From Anaerolineae bacterium (GTDB lineage: Bacteria; Chloroflexota; Anaerolineae; B4-G1), in assembly GCA_030612585.1 (NCBI GenBank), contig JAUWNP010000016.1:1-41675 (forward strand): 41,675 nt of DNA, in the 5' to 3' direction. The notes under the pieces are model-generated. The model was not told the DNA's origin and made no database searches. It saw only the letters and a list, made by a program, of their open reading frames with translations. The translations under genes were made by a program, and so were the position numbers. Of this stretch, positions 1 to 8,038 are shown piece by piece; within the stretch, counting starts at the first letter, position 1; each line of letters opens with the position of its first letter.

Positions 1-65
1 GTGCCGCGCATGCCGGGTGAGAGATCGAACGCGATTTCGGTTTTGCTGTATGGAACTCTGTACAA
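1..65 (-). CDS. Start of a possible LarA-like (DUF2088) protein, partial
   Basis: The first 21 codons of a gene that runs off the left edge. The frame opens with TTG at 65 on the minus strand, five bases after a strong AGGAGG Shine-Dalgarno sequence, and reads MYRVPYSKTEIAFDLSPGMR if TTG is taken as Met. The pattern of a polar YxKTEI strand followed by a Pro-Gly loop resembles the amino terminus of nickel-dependent lactate racemase LarA and other DUF2088 proteins. An Ldh-family dehydrogenase lies 1 kb upstream, which would fit hydroxy-acid metabolism. Only 21 residues are visible, so the family call is weak; the presence of a coding start is better supported than its identity. Confidence 0.35.
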   Translation of the reverse strand, partial: MYRVPYSKTEIAFDLSPGMRG

Positions 66-101
66 GTCTTCCTCCTGCTGCCGAAACTGGTAACTGAACA
101 G

Positions 102-887
102 TTATGGCTCGCCCCAATCCTCCAATCCCTCAAGGGTAGATTGCGCAAAGACCCGGACACTCCCGATTTCTGCGCCAGTCGCATAGCTAATGAGGTTTGG
201 TATAGAAGAGTGGTGTTCTTCCAAGAGTTGCAGTAATCTGTACAAGAAGTACAAGAGGTTCGTTGCGGTAAGTTCGGTCCAGACAAGCATCGAAGGCCCA
301 ACACCACCAGCGACACCAGGATCCAGAGTGAGAACTCCGTCATCTAGAATACCGAGCAGGTCTATGCGCTGATGTGCATCGACTCGGTCGTTTGTTGACT
401 GTAGAATTTCAGCGATTGTCAAAATGCTTGGCTTAGTCCGATAGGTCGAACGATAGGCGAAGACGCAGCCCGCAATTTGGCCTTCATCTTGTAGGGACTT
501 TACTGACTTGATATTATCCACACACTCGGCGAGGGCTTTGGCATTCAGGGTAGACTTGACCTCAATTACGGCAAAGACAGCTTCCACAGGAAAGAGCTGA
601 TAGCCCTCCTTAACGAGCAGCAAGGGGCAGTTGAGCGCATCGTATATAACGATGTCACACTGACGGCTGGTCACATTCTTTACATTGATGATCTGACCAC
701 TCCCCAGGGCATATTTCTTGGGTAGGTGACGCGCAAGGAACTCCTTCAGGGCCAGTTCTCTTTGTGTGCCACGCTCGCCTGCGTGCGGAATCTGTGACTG
801 AATCTGCTGGAAGTCGACCAACATATTGTCGGCGATTCCCTGAAATATGTCGTTTATCTTCATCGTGCTAGCGTCTCTACCCGTCAT
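102..887 (-). CDS. DUF6602 family protein, PD-(D/E)XK nuclease-like
   Basis: A 261-residue soluble protein of the DUF6602 type. The core shows the layout of a PD-(D/E)XK nuclease fold: a conserved Asp in RQCDIVIYD (D78) and, one strand later, E109-V-K111 in AVIEVKSTL. Proteins of this family often sit among restriction or defence genes, but no partner lies immediately beside it here, and its function in the cell is unknown. Met9 (start at 863) is an equally good start, because neither position has a convincing ribosome binding site. Base composition looks lower in GC than the flanking housekeeping genes, which would fit horizontal transfer. The C-terminal third carries no motif I recognise. 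Confidence 0.75.
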   Translation of the reverse strand: MTGRDASTMKINDIFQGIADNMLVDFQQIQSQIPHAGERGTQRELALKEFLARHLPKKYALGSGQIINVKNVTSRQCDIVIYDALNCPLLLVKEGYQLFPVEAVFAVIEVKSTLNAKALAECVDNIKSVKSLQDEGQIAGCVFAYRSTYRTKPSILTIAEILQSTNDRVDAHQRIDLLGILDDGVLTLDPGVAGGVGPSMLVWTELTATNLLYFLYRLLQLLEEHHSSIPNLISYATGAEIGSVRVFAQSTLEGLEDWGEP

Positions 888-1027
888 GTGCCCCGTCCAC
901 CAGCATAAACGCTGCGAAAGCGGTCAGCATGATACCTGCCTCGAGGCTGCCCCTGCCCTTTGTGTGCAACGGACATGTCTCCGCCGTATAGGAGAGGCTC
1001 CAGGTCTCAAGTGATGGGAAAGCTCAA

Positions 1028-1048
1028 CCTGAAACCTTGAAACTTGAA
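1028..1048. repeat. Heptamer repeat abutting the ldh stop codon
   Basis: Three tandem 7-base units, CCTGAAA-CCTTGAA-ACTTGAA, end two bases before the stop codon of the Ldh-family gene (1050-1052, minus strand). The same two units CCTGAAA-CCTTGAA occur in the same order inside mutS at 21282. The rest of the 888-1049 gap holds nothing I can identify. Confidence 0.6.
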
Positions 1049-1049
1049 A

Positions 1050-2156
1050 CTACTCCAAATCGTACTCCACCCCCACCTCTTCCCCAATCGCCCGCAGGTC
1101 CGCCGCCACCTTGGGGTTGAGGGGAATGCCCGCGCGGGAGCGTCGTTCTGCCTCCTCATACTCCTTCTCGCCATGGACGTAGATGCGCGTCGCGCCCTCC
1201 GCCTTGGGGGCGTTCTTCAACCGGTGCTGCAGGTCGTCCATCGCTGTCTTAAACTCCTCGACGGGCCGGAACCCATCCACCCGCCACGCACCGAAGAAGT
1301 GGCCGATGGCCGAAGGGAGCGGGTGGCCCTGGTCGTCCTTGGGGTAGACCATGTTGGCGTAGGCCGCGCCGGAGAGGATCGCGCAGAAGACGTCCACCCA
1401 CAGAGCCAGACCGTACCCTTTGTAGCCGCGCAAGAGTTCCCCGGCCCCGCCCAGTGGTAGCAGCCCCCCGCCAGCCCGCTGCTTGAAGTTCTCCAGCACC
1501 TGCCCGGATTCGATCGTCGGCGTGCCGGTTTCATCCGTGGCCCAGCCCAGGGGGAGGGGTTTCTCCAGCCTATGGTACACCTCCAGTTTGCCGCGCGGCA
1601 CGGGGCTGGTGGCCATGGCCAGCACGAAGGGCCGTTCCGTGCCAGCGGGGGCGGCCACCGCGATGGGGTTGGTACCCAGCATCGCGTCCCGCCCGAAGGT
1701 CGGTACCACCAGCACGGCGGCGTTGGTCATCGAGATGCCGATGCAATCGTGCTCCAGCGCCATCATCGCGTAGTAGCCGGCGATGCCGTAGTGGTTGGAG
1801 TTGCGCACCGTCACGAAGCCGGCCCCCACGTCCAGCGCCTTCTCAATAGCCTTCTCCATCGCCCGGTGGGAGACCGGCTGGCCCAGTCCTGCCCCTGCGT
1901 CTATCAGCGCCGTGGCGGGGGTCTCTGTCACCACCTGCACCTGGGGCCGTGCGATCATCATGCCGCTCCGCAGACCGTTGACGTACCGCCGCAGGCGGGC
2001 TACTCCGTGGCTGTCAATCCCCCGCAGGTCGGCCGCCACCAGCACATCGGCTGTGATGCGGGCATCCTCTTCCGGGATGTCCATCTTCTGAAACACCTGC
2101 ATACAGAAGTTCTTTAGAGTCTCTGCTCGAACTCGCAATTCGGTTTTCTCTGACAT
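1050..2156 (-). CDS. Ldh family oxidoreductase (malate/L-lactate dehydrogenase type)
   Basis: A 368-residue NAD(P)-dependent 2-hydroxyacid dehydrogenase of the Ldh_2 family, the fold that includes YlbC/AllD, archaeal malate dehydrogenase and ComC. It is unrelated to classical Rossmann-fold LDH. The signature DSHGV...Y region is near residues 55-68, a SNHYGIAGYYA segment (substrate and cofactor site) near 124, and GTNPIAVAAP near 160. Length is typical. The ATG has a clear GGAGG ribosome binding site upstream. The oxidised substrate (malate, lactate, ureidoglycolate or a sugar acid) cannot be decided from sequence. A possible LarA-like gene lies further downstream, which weakly favours lactate or a related hydroxy acid. 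Confidence 0.9.
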   Translation of the reverse strand: MSEKTELRVRAETLKNFCMQVFQKMDIPEEDARITADVLVAADLRGIDSHGVARLRRYVNGLRSGMMIARPQVQVVTETPATALIDAGAGLGQPVSHRAMEKAIEKALDVGAGFVTVRNSNHYGIAGYYAMMALEHDCIGISMTNAAVLVVPTFGRDAMLGTNPIAVAAPAGTERPFVLAMATSPVPRGKLEVYHRLEKPLPLGWATDETGTPTIESGQVLENFKQRAGGGLLPLGGAGELLRGYKGYGLALWVDVFCAILSGAAYANMVYPKDDQGHPLPSAIGHFFGAWRVDGFRPVEEFKTAMDDLQHRLKNAPKAEGATRIYVHGEKEYEEAERRSRAGIPLNPKVAADLRAIGEEVGVEYDLE

Positions 2157-2354
2157 CGTTTCCTCCGCTTGATTATCATCTGTGACAGGATCAATGTAAC
2201 ACAGGCTGCTTACCGATGCAAGTGACGATGCTCACCCAGGGCGACGCATAACGTCACGACAGGCTCTCCTCTGTCCTGCGCGTCCGGGTCTGCGCTTCTC
2301 CAATGCTCTCCCCTCACGGGCAGTGTAGCGCAGAAAGAGGCAGAGGTCAAGTAG

Positions 2355-2480
2355 ACGTTGGCTGGGTTTTGCCTGGCCGAGGTGTATTTCCGCGATACCG
2401 GCCTGCTGCACCAACTGCTGAGGGTGTGGTCTGAGCGTGACTTGTTGACGCACCCCAAACTGGGCGCGTCGTGGGGATGA
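2355..2480 (+). pseudogene. Remnant of a DUF4143 AAA ATPase (C-terminal fragment)
   Basis: About 41 codons in one frame encode AEVYFRDTGLLHQLL followed by HPKLGASW, the hallmark C-terminal stretch of AAA/DUF4143 ATPases, where a YFxDTGLL motif precedes HPxxGASWE. A stop precedes the fragment (2352-2354), no start codon is present, and the frame ends at 2478-2480 exactly where the family normally continues with Glu-Gly-Phe. It is a decayed piece left between two intact genes. Confidence 0.6.
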
Positions 2481-2490
2481 GTTGCCTGTC

Positions 2491-2827
2491 CTGGCCGAGG
2501 AGACGCTGCTGAACGCCCCTGAGGTAGACGTCGTCGTGCGGGGCGAGGGGGACGCGATACTCGTGGAATTGCTGCACTGCTTGGCGACCCCGCGATCCCG
2601 AGGCGGTCGTTGAGGAACTGGAACTGGTCGTCAAGCGGTACGGCCGGCGTGCGATCTGGTTCGCCGACGACTGCTTTAATGCCAGTGGTGAACTGATGCA
2701 GGGCATCTGCGAGGGGATACCTGAGCGGGATATTGAGGTCTCCTGGTTCTACCAGGGCCGGGCTGGCCTGCTGGTGCGGCACTGGGGTCCTCCAATCCAT
2801 CGTACCAGGGCTGAAGGAAGCCTTTGA
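2491..2827 (+). pseudogene. Remnant of a B12-binding radical SAM protein, frameshifted
   Basis: Two consecutive frames encode pieces of one protein. The first (2491-about 2590) reads LAEETLLNAPEVDVVVRGEG, the end of a cobalamin-binding domain as found before radical SAM cores. The second (2594-2827) reads AIWFADDCFN...EVSWFYQGRAGLLVR, matching the segment after the Fe-S cysteines where these enzymes have a D-x-F and a W-x-x-x-x-R-A pattern. The CxxxCxxC cluster motif is missing, so at least a deletion plus a frameshift separates the halves. The intact radical SAM gene at 40852 is of the same broad class but a different subtype. Confidence 0.6.
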
Positions 2828-2847
2828 GAGAACTGGTTGCCGTGGGC

Positions 2848-3600
2848 TTACCTCCCATTCCATTGCGCCAGCAATGCGGGCAATTCTCCCAGTCGCTTGA
2901 TGGTCGCGTCGGGGACGATATTGGGGTCATCGCCGTCGTGGGGATGCTCGATCATCGTCACCAACACGGTTTGCATGCCCACTGACTGTGCACCGACGAT
3001 GTCCTGTGACGGCGTATCCCCCACCATCACTGTCCGCTCTGGCGGCAGGCCCCACTGCTCAAGCACGGCGCGGAAGATGCCAGGGTGCGGTTTGCGTAGC
3101 CTCAGCCCGGCCGAGGTGAGGATGGGCGAGAACCAGGGCCGCAACCCGAAGTTGTCAATCGTGCGCTGGATCCAGCCGTCGTCGAAGAAGTTGGAGATGA
3201 GTCCCAGCCGGTAGCCGGCGAGACGCAAGCGTTCCAGCATCTCAAGGGTATCGGGAAACGGCTTCCACACCGTCTCGCCGTAGGCCAGCGAGGCACGTAT
3301 CCCCTCGTCAATCATCGCCTCCGGCAGGTCGGTGTGGCCGAAATCGGCCAGCGTGCGCCGCAGCATCTGGTGTCCAGTGACTTCGATCCAATCCTGCTTC
3401 GCCTGCTCATAAGTGGCGTAGAGGTTATCTATGTAGATGGAGGCGAAAGCGGCGGTGTCCAACTCCAGACCCTGCTCGTGCAGGTAGGCCGCCAGATCAT
3501 GGGCCCCGTGTAACAGCGTCTCCCGCATGTCCGCGTCGAAGTGGAGCAGCGTGTTGCCCAGGTCAAAGATGATACCTGCGATGTGATTCGTCTGCTTCAT
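2848..3600 (-). CDS. HAD family hydrolase (subfamily IA type)
   Basis: A 250-residue haloacid-dehalogenase-like phosphatase. Motif I is FDLGNTLL with the nucleophile D13; the third position of the usual DxD is Gly, as in a known subgroup, so the normal acid/base Asp is absent. Motif II is ISNF near residue 134, motif III the Lys of RKPHPGIF near 168, and motif IV VGDTPSQD near 190. A helical cap occupies residues about 20-110. The start chosen is Met at 3600; an in-frame extension of 13 codons exists but lacks conservation. The substrate is unknown; relatives act on phosphoglycolate, pyrimidine nucleotides or sugar phosphates. Confidence 0.85.
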   Translation of the reverse strand: MKQTNHIAGIIFDLGNTLLHFDADMRETLLHGAHDLAAYLHEQGLELDTAAFASIYIDNLYATYEQAKQDWIEVTGHQMLRRTLADFGHTDLPEAMIDEGIRASLAYGETVWKPFPDTLEMLERLRLAGYRLGLISNFFDDGWIQRTIDNFGLRPWFSPILTSAGLRLRKPHPGIFRAVLEQWGLPPERTVMVGDTPSQDIVGAQSVGMQTVLVTMIEHPHDGDDPNIVPDATIKRLGELPALLAQWNGR

Positions 3601-3678
3601 TCCCCAGGTTGCCGAATTTGGCTCCAGTCCAGAACGCAAAGCGCCCGTTATCCGCAGTTGCCTATTATCATCTGACGG

Positions 3679-3927
3679 CTAGGCGTAGGCTTTCGCCGGC
3701 ATCCTAATGTAGCGGTCTGGTTCTTCAGTCTGGCGCTGAATAGCAAAGAAACGCCGTTCAATCTCTTTGAGCACTGCCGCATCGTAGTAGACCATCCCGC
3801 AATTGAGGCAAATCTCAACAGGAGTGTTGGGAACCAGCAAGTACTTGCCTTTGTGGCTGTAGAGGTAGTCGATGCGGCGCTCCTCATAGCGGTCGCTGCC
3901 GCAGAAATTACACCGTGCTTTTCTCAT
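3679..3927 (-). CDS. YgiT-type zinc finger protein
   Basis: An 82-residue protein with a CxxC...CxxC zinc site (C6, C9, C40, C43) spaced as in the N-terminal domain of MqsA/YgiT antitoxins. It lacks the C-terminal helix-turn-helix of full MqsA. Stand-alone members are usually found next to a DUF4258 or MqsR-like toxin, but here the upstream neighbour is the beta-CASP hydrolase, whose TGA overlaps this ATG by four bases (ATGA). The two are therefore probably translated together. No toxin gene is visible on either side. A small Zn-binding regulator or orphan antitoxin is the likely role. Confidence 0.75.
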   Translation of the reverse strand: MRKARCNFCGSDRYEERRIDYLYSHKGKYLLVPNTPVEICLNCGMVYYDAAVLKEIERRFFAIQRQTEEPDRYIRMPAKAYA

Positions 3928-5330
3928 CCTCCCCCGACCTGAAACACGTTCCCCTGCGCTGGCACCGCCACGTCGCGCGCGCCCAGTTGCCGCAGACTGT
4001 CGGCCAGCGCCGCAGCCGGATCGGGGTCACCGTGCACGACGAAGGCGTGCCGCAGGTCGTGGGCGATGGGTTTCACCCAGCCCAGCAGCCCGTCCCGGTC
4101 GGCGTGAGCGCTATAGCCGTTGATCGTCTCGACGCGGGCGCGCAGCGGGTACTCCTGGCCGAAAATCTTCACCACCGGTTGCCGCTCGACCAGCCGCCGG
4201 CCCAGCGTGTGTGGGGCCTGCCACCCGACGATCAGCACCATGTTGCGCGGGTCACCGATGGTGTGCTTGAGATGGTGTTGCACCCGTCCTGCCTCGCACA
4301 TCCCCGAGGCGCTGATGATGATCGCCGGCCCCTCCAGGTCGTTCAGCGCCTTGGAATCCCCCGTGTTGCGGATGTACCGCAGCCGGTCGAAGCCGAAGGG
4401 GTCGGGGTGGCGATCCTGGGCGATGAACGTGCGTAGTTCCTCGTCGTAACATTCGGGGTGGAGCCGGAATATCCCGGTCACGTTCACTGCCAAAGGGCTA
4501 TCCACGAAGATGGGCACGTCGGGCAGTTTGTGTGCGCTCGCCAGGCGGTGCAGGCTGTAGACGATCTCCTGCGTGCGACCCACAGAGAAGGCGGGGATGA
4601 CGATCTTCCCGCCGTGGGAGCACGTCTCGCCGATCAGATCGTGCAGCCTCTGTTCGGATTCCTCGTGAGGTGGATGTAGCCGGTCGCCGTAGGTGGACTC
4701 AATGATGAGCACGTCGGCTTGTGGCGCAGGGGTGGGGTCGCGTAGGATTGGCCTATCAAGCCGCCCCAGGTCGCCGCTGAAGAGCAGGCGTGTCTGTCGC
4801 TGGCCTTCCTCGATCTCCAGCAGAACGATGGCTGAGCCCAGGATGTGTCCTGCGTCGAGGAAGGTGCACCGCACCCCCGGCGCGATCAGCACGGGCCGGT
4901 CGTAGCCCACGCTGACGAAGTGCTCCAGGCTGGCGATTGCATCGGCGTGGGTGTAGATCGGCTCGACCGGTGGCAGTCCCTTGCGGGCGCGCTTTTTGTT
5001 GACGTAGGCAACATCGCGCTCCTGGATGTAGGCCGAGTCGCGCAGCATGGCCGAGCACAGGTCTCGCGTGGCAAAGGTACAGTAGATAGAACCCCGGAAT
5101 CCGCTGCGCACCAGGTTGGGGATGTTGCCGGAGTGGTCAATGTGGGCGTGGGAGAGGATGAGCGCGTCCACACTCGCGGCGTCGAAGGGCAGGCTCCGGT
5201 TGCGCTCGAAACTCTCCCGCCGCTTGCCCTGGAACAGCCCACACTCCAGCAGGATGCGGTTCCCATTGGCCGAGATGAGATGCTGGGAGCCGGTGACGGT
5301 TTGTGCTGCGCCAAGGAATTGTATCTCCAT
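3924..5330 (-). CDS. MBL-fold/beta-CASP RNA-processing hydrolase
   Basis: A 468-residue metallo-beta-lactamase protein of the CPSF73/YSH1-like class. The metal site HxHxDH is H61-A-H63-I-D65-H66, followed by the LDAGHILGSA segment near residue 160 and FSGDLGR near 185. The beta-CASP domain follows (about 210-385, with ISASGMCEAGR near 345), and the RNA-specificity domain closes with the Tyr-Ser-Ala-His-Ala-Asp motif near 413. Such proteins are endoribonucleases or 5'-exonucleases acting on RNA in the cytosol. The ATG is followed at once by the strand MEIQFLGAAQTVTGS, a standard family start. It is translationally coupled to a YgiT-type zinc-finger gene downstream. A palindromic octamer repeat occupies the 130 bases upstream, where its promoter should lie. 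Confidence 0.92.
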   Translation of the reverse strand: MEIQFLGAAQTVTGSQHLISANGNRILLECGLFQGKRRESFERNRSLPFDAASVDALILSHAHIDHSGNIPNLVRSGFRGSIYCTFATRDLCSAMLRDSAYIQERDVAYVNKKRARKGLPPVEPIYTHADAIASLEHFVSVGYDRPVLIAPGVRCTFLDAGHILGSAIVLLEIEEGQRQTRLLFSGDLGRLDRPILRDPTPAPQADVLIIESTYGDRLHPPHEESEQRLHDLIGETCSHGGKIVIPAFSVGRTQEIVYSLHRLASAHKLPDVPIFVDSPLAVNVTGIFRLHPECYDEELRTFIAQDRHPDPFGFDRLRYIRNTGDSKALNDLEGPAIIISASGMCEAGRVQHHLKHTIGDPRNMVLIVGWQAPHTLGRRLVERQPVVKIFGQEYPLRARVETINGYSAHADRDGLLGWVKPIAHDLRHAFVVHGDPDPAAALADSLRQLGARDVAVPAQGNVFQVGGG

Positions 5331-5356
5331 AGTGTAAGTTCACCTCGTCTTTTGCA

Positions 5357-5462
5357 GATTCGTAGATTCGTAAATTCGTAGATTAGTACGCCGGAGTGTG
5401 TTACCGACTTACCAATTTCCGAATTTACGAATTACGAATTTACGAACTACCAGTCTACGAAT
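5357..5462. repeat. Octamer repeat array with inverted partner
   Basis: Four tandem octamers, GATTCGTA-GATTCGTA-AATTCGTA-GATTAGTA, fill 5357-5388. From about 5414 to 5465 the same unit recurs in reverse complement (TTTACGAA, TTACGAA, TTTACGAA, TCTACGAA), so the transcript could fold into a long imperfect hairpin. The right arm runs into the stop codon of the RNase D gene (5463-5465). This array fills most of the spacer between RNase D and the beta-CASP gene, both on the minus strand. Confidence 0.7.
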
Positions 5463-6620
5463 CTACCACTTTGCCAGCACCTTCAGGATCGCCTCGCCAT
5501 AAGTCTTTCGCTTCCACGGCCCCAGTTCCTCGACGCGGCTCAGGTCATCAAGGGCGTGGGGGTTCTGCTCGGCCAATGCCCACAGGACAGCGTTGCTGAT
5601 GATGACGTCGGCGTCCACCTCGCGCCTGGCTGCCACCCGCTTGCGCCAGGCGCGCAGCGCCTGAAAACGCGCCACCTCTGCCTCTGAATGGCGCAGGGGT
5701 GGAGGAGGGGGTTGGGGCGGGTGGGCGTGTATCCCCCGCTTGATCGCCCGCAGGATGCGCCGCCCGTACCGGCGCACGTGGTAGGGCTTCAGGCCATTCA
5801 CGTCAGCCAGACCCTCCGGCGTACGGGGACAAGTCTGAGCCAACGTGATCAATATACTGTCATTGAGTACCTTGAAGAGAGGGCGGTCCCGGCGGCAGGC
5901 CTCCCCGTCGCGCCAGGCGTAGAGTTCGCGCAAGATGGCCTGCTCACGCCCGGTCAGATCAAACGCTCCCTTGACACGCCTGAAGTTCTCAGGGTCGAAT
6001 GTATGGGGCACAGGCTCGGAAGCGGCGAGTTGGTCGAAAACCTCCTGCGCCTCCTCCCAATGTCCTTTCTGCACCAGTGCGTCGGCCTGGAGGCGACAGA
6101 GGGGCAGCAGGTAGTGAGTGTCCAGGCAAGCGTAGGCCAGCGCCTCCGGCTCAAGGGGGCGTTCGCCCCAGTTGTACCGTTGGTAGCGCTTGTTGGTGCG
6201 CACGCCGAAGGTTTCCTTCAACACGTCACCCAACCCCACGCGGGGCCAGCCCAGGATGCGCGCCGTCCACATCGTGTCGAACAAATTGACGAAGCGAAAG
6301 CCGAAATCCCGCTTGAGGCACATCACGTCGTACTCGGCGGCGTGGAAGACCTTCTGCATCCCAGGGTCGGCGAAGATGGGAGCCAGCGGGGAGAGGTCGA
6401 GGCCGGCCAGCGGGTCCACGACGTAGTCAGCGTCGGGGATAGAGAACTGGATCAGGCACACACGCTCCCGGTAAGCATAGAGGGAGTTGGACTCGGTATC
6501 CACAGCGACGGCGGGCTGGTCGGAGAGGGCTTGCAGCAGCGCCTCCAGTTGCGAGGGGGAGGTGACGACGACGGGCAACGGCAGGCGGGATGTCTTCTTG
6601 GGAAGCGGACGGTGGCTCAT
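5463..6620 (-). CDS. rnd: Ribonuclease D-like 3'-5' exoribonuclease
   Basis: A 385-residue DEDDy exonuclease. Exo I is AVDTES (D41, E43), Exo II lies in the HAAEYDVMCLKRDFG segment near residue 95, and Exo III ends with the YACLDTHYLL segment near 165 that holds the catalytic Tyr and Asp. One HRDC domain follows at about 225-300 and a second, weaker one after a Pro-rich linker (HAHPPQPPPPP) at the C-terminus. The enzyme trims 3' ends of tRNA and other stable RNAs. The start at 6620 forms an ATGA overlap with the end of mgtE, so the genes are co-translated; an in-frame extension of 18 codons lies inside mgtE and is unlikely. The last codons merge into the repeat downstream. Confidence 0.9.
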   Translation of the reverse strand: MSHRPLPKKTSRLPLPVVVTSPSQLEALLQALSDQPAVAVDTESNSLYAYRERVCLIQFSIPDADYVVDPLAGLDLSPLAPIFADPGMQKVFHAAEYDVMCLKRDFGFRFVNLFDTMWTARILGWPRVGLGDVLKETFGVRTNKRYQRYNWGERPLEPEALAYACLDTHYLLPLCRLQADALVQKGHWEEAQEVFDQLAASEPVPHTFDPENFRRVKGAFDLTGREQAILRELYAWRDGEACRRDRPLFKVLNDSILITLAQTCPRTPEGLADVNGLKPYHVRRYGRRILRAIKRGIHAHPPQPPPPPLRHSEAEVARFQALRAWRKRVAARREVDADVIISNAVLWALAEQNPHALDDLSRVEELGPWKRKTYGEAILKVLAKW

Positions 6621-7966
6621 ATCAACCTTGATAAGACCAGCGTGGCCAGGCCCAGGTAGATGAAGTAACCACAAGTGTCGGTAATCGTGGTGACCAGGAT
6701 GGGCGAGCCCAGGGCCGGGTCAATCCGCAGGACTTGCATCGTTACGGGAACCAGCGCGCCGGCGATGCCTGCGCCGAGCATATTCAGGAGGGTGGCAAGC
6801 CCCACGACGACTCCCAGCATTGGCGTCCCTTTCCACAGCAGCGCGATGAGGGCGATGAGGCCACCGACGGCGATGCCGTTGGCCAGGCCAATGAGAGTCT
6901 CCCGTGCTATGGCGCGGAGGCCATCGCGGGGGCTGAGTTCGCCCAGCGCCAGCCCGCGCACGGTGACGGTGAGGGTCTGGGTGCCGGCGCTGCCGCTGAC
7001 ACCGGCGACGATGGGAAAAAAGGCGGTCAGGACGGCCACGCGGGCAATGGTGCCCTCAAAGAGGCTCAGGATAGTGGCGGAGGCCATCGCTGTGCCCAGG
7101 TTGAGCACCAGCCAGGGCAGGCGGGTCCGCAGGGCGGCGGGAATCGGTACGTCCGGGGGATGGTCCTCCAGCACACCACCTAGCCGGTAGATGTCCTCCG
7201 TCGCCTCTTCTTCCAATACCTCTACCAGGTCGTCGTGGGTGATGAGCCCCAGCAGGTGTCCCGCGCCGTCCACCACGGGCAGGGCCAGCAGGTCGTAGCG
7301 GGCCATCAGGCGGGCTGCATCCTCCTGGTCGGCGTCGGCCCGCACGTGGATGACGTCGGGGGCCATAACCTCCTCGACGCGGGTCCAAGGAGGGACGACG
7401 ACTAATTGCCGCAGGGAGACCACTCCCACAAGCCGAACATCCTGATCCACGACGAAGAGGTAGTAGACGTTCTCCGATTCTGGCGCGACCGCTCGCAGAT
7501 AGGTGATGGCCCCCTCAGCCGTCATTTCCTTGTGGAGCATGACCTTGGCGGAGGTCATCAGGCCGCCAGCGCTCTCGTCGGCGTGGGCCAGCAGCGGGCG
7601 GACCTCCCCGGGTTCCTCCATCGCGATCAGAACTTCGGCCACTCGCTCCGGCGCGATGTCGCCCAGGAGGTCGGCCGCCTCGTCCGGCTCCATCTCATCC
7701 AGGATGCGAGCCAGGTCCTCTATCTTCAGGCGTGCGGCAATCTCCGCTGCCTCTTCCTCCTCCAACTCCTCCAAGATGTCGGCGGAGTCCTCCAGGTCGA
7801 GGCGGGGCAGGAGTTGATCCTGCTCGGTAGGGGGCAGTTCGCCGAAGACGTCAGCCTGGTCAGGTGGCCGGAGTGCTTCCACCAGCGCCACCGCCTGGTT
7901 CCAATCCTCCTCGGCCAATGCCTCCCGTACTTGCGCAAGAGTGGAATCTACGTCTATGAGATCCAT
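6617..7966 (-). CDS. mgtE: Magnesium transporter MgtE
   Basis: A 449-residue Mg2+ channel of the MgtE family. Residues 1-125 form the superhelical N domain, rich in Asp and Glu (LDLEDSADILEELEEEEAAE). Two CBS domains follow (about 135-255), then a membrane domain with five hydrophobic helices from about 280 to 447, with the pore-region signature FFPIVAGVSGSAGTQ near 320. The family senses cytosolic Mg2+ through the N and CBS domains and closes when it is high. Length is normal. It has its own promoter at 7992-8021 and is the first gene of a two-gene unit with RNase D. Confidence 0.95.
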   Translation of the reverse strand: MDLIDVDSTLAQVREALAEEDWNQAVALVEALRPPDQADVFGELPPTEQDQLLPRLDLEDSADILEELEEEEAAEIAARLKIEDLARILDEMEPDEAADLLGDIAPERVAEVLIAMEEPGEVRPLLAHADESAGGLMTSAKVMLHKEMTAEGAITYLRAVAPESENVYYLFVVDQDVRLVGVVSLRQLVVVPPWTRVEEVMAPDVIHVRADADQEDAARLMARYDLLALPVVDGAGHLLGLITHDDLVEVLEEEATEDIYRLGGVLEDHPPDVPIPAALRTRLPWLVLNLGTAMASATILSLFEGTIARVAVLTAFFPIVAGVSGSAGTQTLTVTVRGLALGELSPRDGLRAIARETLIGLANGIAVGGLIALIALLWKGTPMLGVVVGLATLLNMLGAGIAGALVPVTMQVLRIDPALGSPILVTTITDTCGYFIYLGLATLVLSRLI

Positions 7967-7991
7967 GGGCTGTTTCCTTGTGGCGGTGGGA

Positions 7992-8021
7992 ATATTATCT
8001 CACGTTGATGGGAGATGTCAA
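7992..8021 (-). promoter_or_regulatory. Promoter of mgtE-rnd
   Basis: On the minus strand a perfect TTGACA (8021-8016) is followed after 18 bases by TAATAT (7997-7992), ending 25 bases before the mgtE ATG. It lies in the 72-base gap between the PBP gene and mgtE. Confidence 0.6.
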
Positions 8022-8038
8022 TCTGACGACGTGACGTT

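Noticed and set aside
2210..2863. Minus-strand frame of 217 codons
   Set aside because: The opposite strand carries recognisable remnants of two protein families; this frame is Pro/Arg-rich with no motif.
5357..5462. CRISPR array
   Set aside because: The units are 8 bases with no spacers and no cas genes are near.
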